45,306 nt of DNA from assembly GCA_019751755.1 (NCBI GenBank), contig JAIENA010000120.1, forward strand, positions 1 through 45,306. Direction: 5' to 3'. The notes under the pieces were generated by a model. That model was not told where the DNA came from, searched no databases, and saw nothing but the letters and a program-made list of their open reading frames with translations. The DNA comes from Burkholderiaceae bacterium. Lineage in GTDB: Bacteria > Pseudomonadota > Gammaproteobacteria > Burkholderiales > Burkholderiaceae_D. How positions within the stretch are numbered: the first letter of the stretch is position 1; the number at the start of each line of letters is the position of its first letter. Made by a program: the position numbers and the translations under genes. This document shows, piece after piece, positions 36,970-45,306 of this stretch.

Positions 36970-38370
36970 CTAAATCGCGCCCGCAAACACACGACGCAGG
37001 CTGACCGCCGCTGCCCAGCGACCACCTTCTGCCTGGACCAATGCATCGTTGGCACGGAACTGACTGCGATGCGCATCGAGCACGGCTGCCTGATCGATTG
37101 CACCGGCGGTAAACAAGCGCTCGGCGCGTTGCGCCACCTGGCGACTGGCTTGGTGGGCACTGTCCCAGGCCCGCCATGACGCTTCACTGGCGCTCCATTG
37201 CACCAGCGCCGCTTCCACATCGACCACGGCGGCCAATACCGCTTTTTCATAACGGACCATCGCCTCCTCGGCCAGCGCTTCACGCACCGCTATATTCGAA
37301 CGGATACGGCCACCGTCGAGCAGAGGCAGCGACAAGGAAACACCATAGCCAATCACCGACTGTGGCGTGGCAGAGCCCCCGATGGCCGCCAGCCGTTCGC
37401 GCGCACCATTCCAGCTCAGGTGTATTTGTGGGTACAGATCGGCACGCGCGACACCCACGCGTGTCAAAGCGGCATCGAGCGCCAGCGCTTGCTGACGCAC
37501 GTCGGGACGCCGTTCCAGCAAGGCGGCCGGCAATACGGGCGCCGGCGCTTGCGGTGGCAGCAAGTCTTGCTGCAGCGTCAGCTTGGGTGCCTGTGTGACC
37601 CCCAGCAGCAGCGCCAGTTGTTGCTGGCGCAAACGCCGCTGGCCATCCAGTTGTTCAGCGCTGGCGCGCTCCTGCGCGTATTCCGCTTGCCAGCGAGCCA
37701 GATCGAGCGCCGTTGCCGTTCCCGCGTCGAGTTTGAGTTTGGCAACCTCACTCTGCTTCTGTGTCAGCAGCATGGCGTTGCGCGCCAGATCGAGGCGCCG
37801 GGTCAGCGTCTGCAGTTCAAAATACGCCGTCGCAACCTCCGCCGCCAGCGCGATCCGCGCCGCCGCCAAGGCCGCCGCCGCGCTGTGCGTATCCGTCTGT
37901 GCCGCGTCAACCGCCAACCCCAGGCGCCCGAACAGATCGAGCTCCCAACTCGCGCGCAAGGCCGCCGCACTGCGCTCGGCACGCGACTCGGCGCTGTTGT
38001 CACGCCCACGCCCCACCGCCGCATCGCCATCGAGCCGTGGTGTCAATTGGGCTTGATCAGCCGCCACCAGGGCGCGGGCCTGCTGTACCCGCGCGGCCGT
38101 CAGCTTGATATCCGGGTTGGCCTGGAACGCCATCGTGACCAGCGTATCGAGTTCTGCGCTGCCGAAATCCTGCCACCACGCCAACCGCTGCGTTACAGCC
38201 TCATGTGCGGCGGGCGTGGTCCAGGTTTGCGGTAGCACGACGACATTGCGTTCTGGGCCTGTTGGCCTGGGGGCTGTGGCGCAGCCATTCAGGCTGAGCA
38301 AGGCCAGCAAGCTGGCTCCAAACAGGCTGGTGCGCGCAGCGTGCTGGAAAAAATTGGGTAGGCGACGCAT
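36970..38370 (-). CDS. RND efflux outer-membrane lipoprotein (NodT/OprM type)
   Basis: A 466-residue TolC-like outer-membrane factor with a lipoprotein signal (lipobox LSLNGC). Two repeated helical-barrel halves are visible, the first with NPDIKLTAARVQQARALVAADQAQLTPRLDG and the second with RRPDVRQQALALDAALTRVGVARADLYPQI. It forms the exit duct for the RND pump encoded divergently. The ATG at 38370 has AGGA 8 nt upstream; an upstream ATG at 38394 lacks a ribosome site. Its promoter (TTGAAC ... TACAGT) overlaps the TetR operator. Confidence 0.93.
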   Translation of the reverse strand: MRRLPNFFQHAARTSLFGASLLALLSLNGCATAPRPTGPERNVVVLPQTWTTPAAHEAVTQRLAWWQDFGSAELDTLVTMAFQANPDIKLTAARVQQARALVAADQAQLTPRLDGDAAVGRGRDNSAESRAERSAAALRASWELDLFGRLGLAVDAAQTDTHSAAAALAAARIALAAEVATAYFELQTLTRRLDLARNAMLLTQKQSEVAKLKLDAGTATALDLARWQAEYAQERASAEQLDGQRRLRQQQLALLLGVTQAPKLTLQQDLLPPQAPAPVLPAALLERRPDVRQQALALDAALTRVGVARADLYPQIHLSWNGARERLAAIGGSATPQSVIGYGVSLSLPLLDGGRIRSNIAVREALAEEAMVRYEKAVLAAVVDVEAALVQWSASEASWRAWDSAHQASRQVAQRAERLFTAGAIDQAAVLDAHRSQFRANDALVQAEGGRWAAAVSLRRVFAGAI

Positions 38371-38387
38371 AGGTGACTTCCTTGTGG

Positions 38388-38436
38388 TTGACATGATAAC
38401 ATTCGAAACTGTACCATGCGTACAGTATTAGTTCAA
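38388..38436. promoter_or_regulatory. divergent efflux promoters with TetR-type operator
   Basis: ACTGTAC (38408-38414) and GTACAGT (38420-38426) are perfect 7-bp arms around a 5-bp centre. On the + strand TTGACA (38388-38393) and TACCAT (38412-38417), 18 bp apart, form the promoter of the TetR/adaptor genes. On the minus strand TTGAAC (complement of 38431-38436) and TACAGT (complement of 38408-38413), 17 bp apart, form that of the outer-membrane factor. The operator thus covers both -10 boxes, and one repressor dimer could shut both directions. Confidence 0.7.
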
Positions 38437-38451
38437 TAACAAGGAATCATC

Positions 38452-39015
38452 ATGTCAAATTCTGCATCACGGCCTGGACGGGCCAGTTCCCGCGACAAAA
38501 TCCTGAGCGCTGCGGCCGACATTGTTGCCTCGCAGGGGGTACAGCATTTGACGATCGAAGCCACGGCGGCAGCGGCAGGACTGTCCAAAGCAGGATTTAT
38601 TTATCACTTCAAGACGCGCGACGAATTACTGTCGGCATTGGTCGAACGGATGGCCAGTGAAGTCGACTTGCGCGCCCAGCATAGCGAGGAGCCGGGCAAG
38701 ACGGTGCCGATGTCAGCGCAACTGGCGGCCCAGTTTGAGTTGAACCTGCAGATGCCCGCCGAACAGAAGTTGCTGTTTAAGCACATGTTAGAAGCAGCAA
38801 TCATCGAACCCAAGCTGTTGGCCCCCATGCAGGGACTGTTCGAACGCGATTACGCAGCATTCGGCAGCGGGCCCAAGGCGGGACTGGCACTGCTGCTGGC
38901 GGCCGCCTCCGATTGCATCGTGATACTCGAAATATTGCAGTTATATACATTCTCCGCGACGCAGCGGCAGGCATTACACGATGCGGCGCAGGAACTAGCC
39001 CGCACACTCGATTGA
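38452..39015 (+). CDS. TetR/AcrR family transcriptional regulator
   Basis: A 187-residue regulator with the N-terminal helix-turn-helix of the family (ILSAAADIVASQGVQHLTIEATAAAAGLSKAGFIYHFKTRDELLSALVERM, about residues 15-65) and a C-terminal ligand domain that resembles the TetR_C_33 type. It most likely represses its own operon and the divergent outer-membrane factor through the operator at 38408-38426, and is released by a substrate of the pump. It is followed at 34 bp by the adaptor gene. Confidence 0.93.
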   Translation: MSNSASRPGRASSRDKILSAAADIVASQGVQHLTIEATAAAAGLSKAGFIYHFKTRDELLSALVERMASEVDLRAQHSEEPGKTVPMSAQLAAQFELNLQMPAEQKLLFKHMLEAAIIEPKLLAPMQGLFERDYAAFGSGPKAGLALLLAAASDCIVILEILQLYTFSATQRQALHDAAQELARTLD

Positions 39016-39049
39016 CATTTTGTCCAACTCCCCTTTTTTAAGGCTAACT

Positions 39050-40189
39050 ATGACTATCCGTTCCTCAGTTGCGGCAGGCGCAGCCGCCGCAGCCTTTGGG
39101 GCCGCGATCCCCGTGTTGTTAGGTGCTTGTAGTCCCAAGGCCGGCCCGGCGCCTGTGATTGCCAAACCGGTCAAAACGGAACTGTTTGGCGTCAGCGCCG
39201 CTGGTGCTGCGTACGACAGTTTTATCGGCACGGCGCGCGCCAAGCAGCGCAGCAGCCTGAGCTTTGAAACCCCCGGTCGGATCGCCGAAGTACGCGCCGA
39301 AGTAGGCGACCAGGTTGGTGCCGGCCAGGTGCTCGCTGTGCTCGATCAGGCGCCGGTGCTGTGGCGGCTCGATAAAGCCAAGGCGGAGCAGAAGGCTGCC
39401 GAAGCCGTCGTGATCGAGCGTCAAGCGCAGTTTCAACAACAGCAATTGCTGGCGCGTGAGGGTGTGATCTCACCGACCGCGCTGGAATCGGCACGTACCG
39501 CCGATGCTCAAGCGCGCAGCCAGTTGGCAGCAGCCACGGCAACGGTGCATACCGTCAACCGCGAATTGCTGCTGACCCGCATCACCGCCCCGTTCGATGG
39601 TGAAGTCGTGGCCCGGTTGGCACAACCGCACAGTGACGCGGCGCCAGGACAACCCATCCTCCAGTTGCAGGCCGGCCGGACCTTGGAAGTCGTCGCCATG
39701 TTGCCAGACGCGGTCGCCGCCACACTGGCGCCGGGCGCCAAAGCGCTGGCCATGCACGATGGCGGCAGCCTCGGGCTGGTGCTGGAACGGCTGTCCGCGC
39801 GCAGTGACAACGGGACGCTGGTGCAAGCGATTTTCAAACTGGAACCATCTGCCCACGCCAACGCTGTCATCCGCAGTGGGGGCGTGGTCACCGTCAACCT
39901 GCCACAAAGCGCGCGGCTGGCGTCCGGCGCGATGAGCTTGCCAGCTACGGCGCTGTTGCCAGGCGTCGCCGCCGGTGAAGCCAAGGTATTTGTGCTGAAC
40001 ACGGCAGGCGTGCTGCAGCAGCGCAATGTACGGGTCGACGCCGGAGTGTTGCACGAGGGCCGGGTCAATATTACGCACGGACTGGCCAAGGGCGAGCGCG
40101 TGGTCGTGGCCGGTGCCGCCTTCCTGCACGATGGTCAGACTGCGCGCCAGCACCAGGCCACCACCATCTTACAAGCGAGCGCGCAATGA
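39050..40189 (+). CDS. RND efflux periplasmic adaptor lipoprotein
   Basis: A 379-residue membrane-fusion protein with a lipoprotein signal (LLGAC lipobox). The split lipoyl domain is visible as FETPGRIAEVRAEVGDQVGAGQVLAVLD and LLLTRITAPFDGEVV, with an alpha-helical hairpin between them (AKAEQKAAEAVVIERQAQFQQQQLLAREGVISPTALESARTADAQARSQLAAA), then beta-barrel and membrane-proximal domains (GLAKGERVVVAGAAFLHDG). A TTG at 39020 in the same frame is not needed; the ATG at 39050 has AAGG upstream. It overlaps the pump gene in an ATGA quartet. Confidence 0.95.
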   Translation: MTIRSSVAAGAAAAAFGAAIPVLLGACSPKAGPAPVIAKPVKTELFGVSAAGAAYDSFIGTARAKQRSSLSFETPGRIAEVRAEVGDQVGAGQVLAVLDQAPVLWRLDKAKAEQKAAEAVVIERQAQFQQQQLLAREGVISPTALESARTADAQARSQLAAATATVHTVNRELLLTRITAPFDGEVVARLAQPHSDAAPGQPILQLQAGRTLEVVAMLPDAVAATLAPGAKALAMHDGGSLGLVLERLSARSDNGTLVQAIFKLEPSAHANAVIRSGGVVTVNLPQSARLASGAMSLPATALLPGVAAGEAKVFVLNTAGVLQQRNVRVDAGVLHEGRVNITHGLAKGERVVVAGAAFLHDGQTARQHQATTILQASAQ

Positions 40190-43100
40190 ACATCACCAAT
40201 GCTGCATTGAATGCGGGCCGACTGACATTCTTCGCTGCCCTGCTGGTGCTGGTTACCGGGATCTTTGCCTTCCTCAGCTTCCCGTCGCAGGAAGAACCAT
40301 CGACCACGGTGCGCGATGCGCTGGTGTTCGTCGCCAACCCCGGCTTGTCGGTCGACCGCATGGAGCAATTGATTGCGCGCCCGGTCGAGGAACGCCTGCG
40401 CATGCTGCCAGAGCTCAAACACGTGACCAGCACGGTACGTTCCGGCTCCGTCATCTTGCAAGTCAAATTGCGCGATGAGGTCAAAGACCTCACGCCGGCT
40501 TGGCAAAAGATGCGCGCAAAAGTCGAAGAAGCGGTTCCGCTCTTCCCTGCCGGCACCTTGCCGCCGCAAATTGATGATGATTTTGGCCGCGTCGCGGTGG
40601 CGTCGATTGCGGTGACCGCGCCGGGCTTTTCAATGAGCGAAATGCGCGAGCCATTGAAACGACTGCGCGAAGGGATCTACAACCTGCCGGGTGTGCAAGG
40701 TGTCAGTTTCCATGGCTTGCAGGACGAGCGCATCTACATCGAATTTGACCGTACCCGACTGGCCGGACTCGGTTTGGGCGCGGCCGGCGTGCTGCAGCAA
40801 TTGCAACAGCAAAACGTCGTGCTATCCGGTGGACAGGTGGTGCTGTCGGGGCTGAACGGCGCAGTGGTCGCATCCGGTGAAATCCGCTCTATCGATGCCT
40901 TGCGCAATTTTGTCCTGAGCGTGCCAGCCGCCGAGGCTGGCGGTGCCGCGTCCGAGCAGAGTGCGATGGTGAGGCTGGGCGATATCGCCCGGATCCGGGT
41001 GCTGGCAGCAGACCCGCCTGAATCGGCTGCCATCTATCGCGGTGACAATGCGGTCGTGCTGGGCGTGTCGATGCGCTCCGGCCAGAATATCAAAACGCTG
41101 GGCCGGGAACTGAAGGCGCGTGTGGCCGAACTCGGCCAGCAAATGCCGGCCGGATTTGCGCTCGATTATGTGACGTTCCAGGCCGATGTGGTCGAACGCG
41201 AACTGGGCAGCATGAACCGCGTGATGGGCGAGACCATTTTGATTGTCATGGTCGTGGTGGTCTTGTTCCTGGGCTGGCGCGCCGGCATCATCGTCGGCAG
41301 CATCGTGCCGCTGACGATACTGGCGACGTTACTCGTGATGCGCTCGCTTGGTATCGAATTGCACATCGTCTCGATGGCGGCCATCATTATCGCGCTCGGC
41401 CTGCTGGTCGATAACGGCATCGTCATTGCGGAGGACGTCGAACGACGCCTGGCCGCCGGCGAAGAACGCCGTGCGGCGTGCATCAATGCCGGACGCACGC
41501 TGGCGATACCGTTGCTGACGTCATCGCTGGTGATTATTTTTGCGTTTTCGCCTTTCTTCTTTGGCAATACGGCGATCAATGAATATCTGCGTCCGCTGGT
41601 GGTCGTGCTCACACTGACCTTGCTCGGTTCCTGGCTGTTGTGCCTGACGATCACACCGATGATGTGCTATTACTTCCTGAGCGCCAGCCACCACGGCGCT
41701 GACGAACCACCCAAAGACAGCCGCTTCTATGCCGCGTATGCGCGCGTGATACGACGCGTGCTCGATCACAAGGGTGTGTTCCTCGCGGGCATGGTGGTGC
41801 TTTTGTCCGGCGCCATGTTCATGCTATCGCGGGTGCCGGCCGGTTTCCTGCCGCCCTCGGACCGGCCGCAATTCCAGGTCACGCTGGAACTGCAACCGGG
41901 CAGCGATGCACGCCGCACTCAGCAGGTGGTACGTGAGCTGAGCCGCTGGATCAGCGACCAGAAGATCAATCCTGAAGTGGCAACCAGCATTGGCTATGTT
42001 GCCGAGGGAGGGCCACGCATCGTGCTGGTACTGAATCCGCCGCTGCCGGCCAGTAACATCGGCTATTTCACGGTCAGCCTGCATAGTGCAAAACAGCTCG
42101 ACGTGATGATCGCGCGCACCCGCAACTGGATGGCGCAACAGCATCCGGACGTGCGCATCGATGCCAAGCGCTTCTCGCGCAGCGCGAACGATGCCGGGCT
42201 GGTGGCTTACCGGATCAGCGGTCCGGACGAGCAGGCATTGCGCAAGATCGGTCAGCAGGTCGAGGATATCTTGCGGCCGGTGCCAGGCCTGGTACAACTG
42301 CGCAATGATTGGGGACCACGCGTGCCACGCGTCGATGTGCAAATCGATCAAAGCAAGGCGCGTCGCACCGGTGTCAGCAGCGAAGATATCGCCACCTCGC
42401 TCGGTGCGCGTTACACCGGACTGGCCGTTTCCGTGATGCGCGATGGCGATACGCTGGTGCCACTGATCATCCGCGGCAGCGATGCCGAACGCGCGCGCCC
42501 CGAAGACCTGGCCAATACCTTGATCCACCCTGCCACCGGGGCCGCGCCGCTGCCCTTGTCGGCGCTGGCCAGCGTGACGCTGGCGTCCGAACCCTCGGTG
42601 ATCCAGCGCCGCGACCTGGTGCGTACGCTCACCGTCGAGGGCCGCAGCACCGAAGCAACGGCCCAGCAGACGGTTGATCGCGTGGCGCCAGCGATCGCGC
42701 AGATCGTGCTGCCGCCCGGCTATCAGATCGAACTGGGCGCGGAAATCGAGGAATCGGCCGAGGCAAACGAGGCTTTGGCACAGTACCTGCCGCATGCCGT
42801 GGTCGCCATGTTGCTGCTCTTTGTCTGGCAGTTCGGCTCGTTCCGCAAGCTGCTGCTGATCGTTTCCATCATACCGTTTGCGCTGATCGGTGTCGCACCG
42901 GCCTTAACCCTCGCCAATGAACCCTTGGGTTTCATGGCCAACTTTGGATTGCTGTCGCTGGGCGGCATCATCGTCAACAATGCGGTGTTGCTACTGGAAC
43001 GGATTGAGGCCGAAATCGCTGATGGCAAGCAGCAGCGTGAAGCCGTCGTCGCCGCTGCGGTCGCGCGCCTGCGTCCGATCGTGATGACCAAGCTCACCTG

Positions 43101-43302
43101 CGTTGCCGGACTGATACCGCTGCTGCTGTTCGGCGGCACCTTATGGGCCGGCATGGCGATCACCATCATGGGCGGGCTTTTGCTGGGTACCCTGATTACG
43201 CTGGGCCTGGTACCGGTGCTGTATGAGGTATTGTTTGGCGCAGCCATCAAGGCCAGGCTGGCACGCCTGCTCCCTCTGGCGGCCACGCCGCAGAGCGAAT
43301 AA
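40186..43302 (+). CDS. RND family efflux pump, inner-membrane permease
   Basis: A 1038-residue transporter of the HAE-1/AcrB-like RND superfamily, with twelve predicted helices and two large periplasmic loops (about 30-340 and 560-870). Helix 4 contains GLLVDNGIVIAEDV with Asp409 followed by Asn410, where AcrB has two Asp; many distant RND pumps have this Asp-Asn form. It uses the proton gradient to expel small compounds through the adaptor and the outer-membrane factor. Overlaps of 4 bp with the adaptor and 1 bp with the patatin gene show a coupled operon. Substrate unknown. Confidence 0.95.
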   Translation: MNITNAALNAGRLTFFAALLVLVTGIFAFLSFPSQEEPSTTVRDALVFVANPGLSVDRMEQLIARPVEERLRMLPELKHVTSTVRSGSVILQVKLRDEVKDLTPAWQKMRAKVEEAVPLFPAGTLPPQIDDDFGRVAVASIAVTAPGFSMSEMREPLKRLREGIYNLPGVQGVSFHGLQDERIYIEFDRTRLAGLGLGAAGVLQQLQQQNVVLSGGQVVLSGLNGAVVASGEIRSIDALRNFVLSVPAAEAGGAASEQSAMVRLGDIARIRVLAADPPESAAIYRGDNAVVLGVSMRSGQNIKTLGRELKARVAELGQQMPAGFALDYVTFQADVVERELGSMNRVMGETILIVMVVVVLFLGWRAGIIVGSIVPLTILATLLVMRSLGIELHIVSMAAIIIALGLLVDNGIVIAEDVERRLAAGEERRAACINAGRTLAIPLLTSSLVIIFAFSPFFFGNTAINEYLRPLVVVLTLTLLGSWLLCLTITPMMCYYFLSASHHGADEPPKDSRFYAAYARVIRRVLDHKGVFLAGMVVLLSGAMFMLSRVPAGFLPPSDRPQFQVTLELQPGSDARRTQQVVRELSRWISDQKINPEVATSIGYVAEGGPRIVLVLNPPLPASNIGYFTVSLHSAKQLDVMIARTRNWMAQQHPDVRIDAKRFSRSANDAGLVAYRISGPDEQALRKIGQQVEDILRPVPGLVQLRNDWGPRVPRVDVQIDQSKARRTGVSSEDIATSLGARYTGLAVSVMRDGDTLVPLIIRGSDAERARPEDLANTLIHPATGAAPLPLSALASVTLASEPSVIQRRDLVRTLTVEGRSTEATAQQTVDRVAPAIAQIVLPPGYQIELGAEIEESAEANEALAQYLPHAVVAMLLLFVWQFGSFRKLLLIVSIIPFALIGVAPALTLANEPLGFMANFGLLSLGGIIVNNAVLLLERIEAEIADGKQQREAVVAAAVARLRPIVMTKLTCVAGLIPLLLFGGTLWAGMAITIMGGLLLGTLITLGLVPVLYEVLFGAAIKARLARLLPLAATPQSE

Positions 43303-44678
43303 TGGACGGGTTACACTTCAAGCGTGGCGTACTGCTGCTGGTCGCTACAGCACTGGCTGGCTGCTCATCGCTGCGTCCCTGGATTAACCAGCCCGCCGCC
43401 ACCGCGACGCTGGAAGCTGGCATACAGGCCAGCCAGATGTCTGGCTATGGCACGGTGGTGGGTGCAGTGACGTTTTCCGGCGGCGGTGCCCGCGCCGCCG
43501 CCTTTGGATTGGGCGTGCTGCGCGAACTGAAAGCGACACCGCTGTGGCTGGGCGACCGTCACGGCACCATGCTCGACAGTGTGGTGCTGGTCAGCGGCGT
43601 CTCAGGCGGCAGCGTGCTGGCCACCTATTACGCGGCGTTTGGCGACGACGTGTTTACCCGGTTCGAACCGGAATTCCTGCATGCCGGTTTTCAGGGCCGC
43701 TTGCTGAACCAGGCCTTCAGGCCTGGCACGCTGTGGGACCTGAGTTCGCCCTGGTATGGGCGCGGAAATATCTTGGCCGATCATCTGGATCAGCTATTTC
43801 GGAGTCAACGCTTTGCTGATTTGAAGAAGCGCCCTGGCGCACCACTGCTGGTGGTCGGCGCCACCGATCTGACCACCGGCGCACCGTTTGAATTCACGGC
43901 CGAGCAATTGGCCCTGATGTGCACAGACTTGGCCGAGATCCCGCTCTCGTTCGCCACCGCGGCGTCGGCTTCGGTACCATTGCTGTTATCGCCACTGACG
44001 CTGCGCAATTACGCTGACCGCTGCCAGCCCCCCGCCAGCACGGCGCTCAGCAACGTGGCGGCGGAGAATTTCCGCACCCATATGTTCCGCTTATCGACCG
44101 AGAGTTTCCTCGATGCGCAAGCGCGGCCCTACATCCACTTGGTCGATGGCGGCGTCAGTGACAACCTGGGCGTGCGACCGCTGCTGGACCGCCTGCTGGT
44201 GGACGGTTCACTCAGTCGCTCTTTCCAGGATGCGCCGCGTGGTTCGATCCGGCGCGTGGTCTTATTTGTGGTCAATGCCGAACGCGGATTGGGCGAGCGC
44301 ATCGACCAGAGCGATCAAGTTCCAACCATGCTCCCGGTACTGGAAACACTGGTATTCGGAGCCGGCTCGCGTGAAACGCAAATCACGCTGGCCCTGCTGC
44401 GCGATGATTTGCAGCGCTGGACCGAAGAGTTGGAGCGCTTGCGTGGTCAGGACTCGAGCCCGTTTACCAGCGATGCCCAGATCCATGTGATCGGCGTCAG
44501 TCTGGCCGATACCGGTGATCCATCGCTGGCGCAAATACCGACCGCGTTCACCATCTTGCCGGAAGATGTGCGCCGCCTGCGCGATGCCGGTCAGCGTGCG
44601 TTGCGCCATTCGCCGCAGTTCCAGACAATGCTGCGCGGCTTGCATAATTCGGTTGACAGTGCCAGCGACCAGCCTTGA
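43302..44678 (+). CDS. patatin-like phospholipase lipoprotein
   Basis: A 458-residue lipoprotein (lipobox LAGC, Cys21) with a patatin domain: oxyanion loop SGGGAR (59-64), nucleophile elbow GVSGG with Ser101, and the catalytic Asp282 in VDGGVSDN, all the residues needed for the Ser-Asp dyad. Such enzymes release fatty acids from phospholipids. It starts inside the pump stop (TAATG), so it is translationally coupled to an RND operon, an unusual partner. As a lipoprotein it should act at the inner or outer membrane facing the periplasm. The role in efflux is unknown. Confidence 0.9.
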   Translation: MDGLHFKRGVLLLVATALAGCSSLRPWINQPAATATLEAGIQASQMSGYGTVVGAVTFSGGGARAAAFGLGVLRELKATPLWLGDRHGTMLDSVVLVSGVSGGSVLATYYAAFGDDVFTRFEPEFLHAGFQGRLLNQAFRPGTLWDLSSPWYGRGNILADHLDQLFRSQRFADLKKRPGAPLLVVGATDLTTGAPFEFTAEQLALMCTDLAEIPLSFATAASASVPLLLSPLTLRNYADRCQPPASTALSNVAAENFRTHMFRLSTESFLDAQARPYIHLVDGGVSDNLGVRPLLDRLLVDGSLSRSFQDAPRGSIRRVVLFVVNAERGLGERIDQSDQVPTMLPVLETLVFGAGSRETQITLALLRDDLQRWTEELERLRGQDSSPFTSDAQIHVIGVSLADTGDPSLAQIPTAFTILPEDVRRLRDAGQRALRHSPQFQTMLRGLHNSVDSASDQP

Positions 44679-44755
44679 AAAGCGACCGGCAAATGCTGGC
44701 AGAGTGATGGCGGGGTGCGGTAAGATATCGCTATCTTTTAACCGTTCATACCCCC

Positions 44756-45306
44756 ATGACCTCCTCTTCCCTGTTGCGCGGCGCCGCGCTGCTTTGCCTG
44801 GCCACGCCGCTGCTTTCCCAGGCCGCCGCGCCATCCGTCAATGCCGGTGAAAAGCTGTACCAGACCTATTGCGCCACCTGCCATGGTGCGAAGCTGGAAG
44901 GCGCTGAAGGGCCCAGCCTGATTGACCAAACCTGGATCCATGGCGCGCCGACCAAATCGAACCTCATCAAACTCATCAGCAAGGGCGTCGCCGACAAGGG
45001 CATGCCGGCCTGGTCGCAGGTATTGAGCGCGGCGCAGATTGGCCAGTTGGCGGACTACATCGGGACCGCGCCCAAGACCGTGGCGGCAGCCCCCGCCAAG
45101 CCCAGCGCCAGCGCCGACACCAACAACCTGGCCGGGCTGAAACTGCCGAAGGGCTTCCGCATCGCGGTCTACGCCGACCATGTCGATAACGCCCGCTCGA
45201 TGACGGTCTCCGACAGCGGCATCGTCTACGTCGGTTCGCGCAAGGCGGGTAAGATCTATGCGCTGGTCGATGACAACCAGGATGGCGTGGCCGACAAGGT
45301 CGTCAC
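44756..45306 (+). CDS. cytochrome c fused to PQQ sugar-dehydrogenase-like propeller, truncated by window end
   Basis: The ATG at 44756 opens a frame that runs past the window end. A signal peptide (LLRGAALLCLATPLLSQAAA) is followed by a class I cytochrome c domain with CATCH (haem) at about residues 39-43 and a likely Met ligand in KGMPAW, then an Ala/Pro linker (about 104-120) and the start of a beta-propeller (LKLPKGFRIAVYADHVDNARSMTVSDSGIVYVGSRKAGKIY) typical of sorbosone/glucose-dehydrogenase-like PQQ proteins. It may oxidise a sugar or alcohol in the periplasm and pass electrons to its own haem. The rest is not visible. Confidence 0.88.
   Translation, partial: MTSSSLLRGAALLCLATPLLSQAAAPSVNAGEKLYQTYCATCHGAKLEGAEGPSLIDQTWIHGAPTKSNLIKLISKGVADKGMPAWSQVLSAAQIGQLADYIGTAPKTVAAAPAKPSASADTNNLAGLKLPKGFRIAVYADHVDNARSMTVSDSGIVYVGSRKAGKIYALVDDNQDGVADKVV

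Noticed and set aside
44722..44737. AAGATA/TATCTT hairpin as terminator of the efflux operon
   Set aside because: Only six mostly A-T pairs and a four-base T run; too weak to call a terminator, although it could be a regulatory dyad before the cytochrome gene.

Overview
The window looks like chromosomal DNA of a high-GC betaproteobacterium of the Burkholderiales, most likely an Oxalobacteraceae relative (Massilia/Duganella/Janthinobacterium type). This placement is an inference from gene order (tpiA-secG-tRNA-Leu-nuoA to nuoN-DUF2818-NUDIX), from protein flavour and from GC content; no marker gene was compared. No rRNA, CRISPR array, prophage or insertion sequence is visible.

Left part (1-4810): a VOC-family protein, a small hypothetical protein and a MarR regulator read leftward, facing a hotdog thioesterase. 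The MarR/thioesterase intergenic region has two opposed, overlapping -10 elements and a dyad. Then come the leftward ispF and ispD (MEP isoprenoid pathway), a secreted HExxH protein and a NUDIX hydrolase. These appear to be the tail of a very long leftward gene series.

Core (4851-21492): all 14 subunits of respiratory complex I (nuoA-N, minus strand) followed by DUF2818. The series is preceded by tRNA-Leu(GAG), secG and tpiA, with a good sigma70-like promoter in front of tpiA and a terminator-like structure between the tRNA and nuoA.

Middle (21587-25503): a quinone oxidoreductase, and three envelope-type genes (Sel1 repeats, GIN-domain beta-solenoid, tiny secreted protein), followed by a membrane coiled-coil zinc-ribbon protein with a 21-bp palindrome in front of it.

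Sugar-uptake and sensing island (25572-36900): leftward, a stand-alone sugar-binding protein with a response regulator and sensor kinase. Rightward from the same 344-bp intergenic region come a LamB-type porin, a second (paralogous) sugar-binding protein, two permeases, an ATPase and a methyl-accepting chemoreceptor. A REP-like cluster of hairpins lies between the binding-protein gene and the first permease gene, as in E. coli malE-malF. I infer one integrated module for sensing, taking up and swimming toward a sugar (glucose/mannose or maltose class). This is the most interesting part of the window.

Right part (36970-45306): an RND efflux system. A NodT-type outer-membrane lipoprotein reads leftward; a TetR regulator, lipoprotein adaptor, RND pump and patatin-like lipoprotein read rightward. 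A perfect-arm TetR-type operator overlaps both divergent promoters. The window ends inside a cytochrome c / sugar-dehydrogenase-like fusion.
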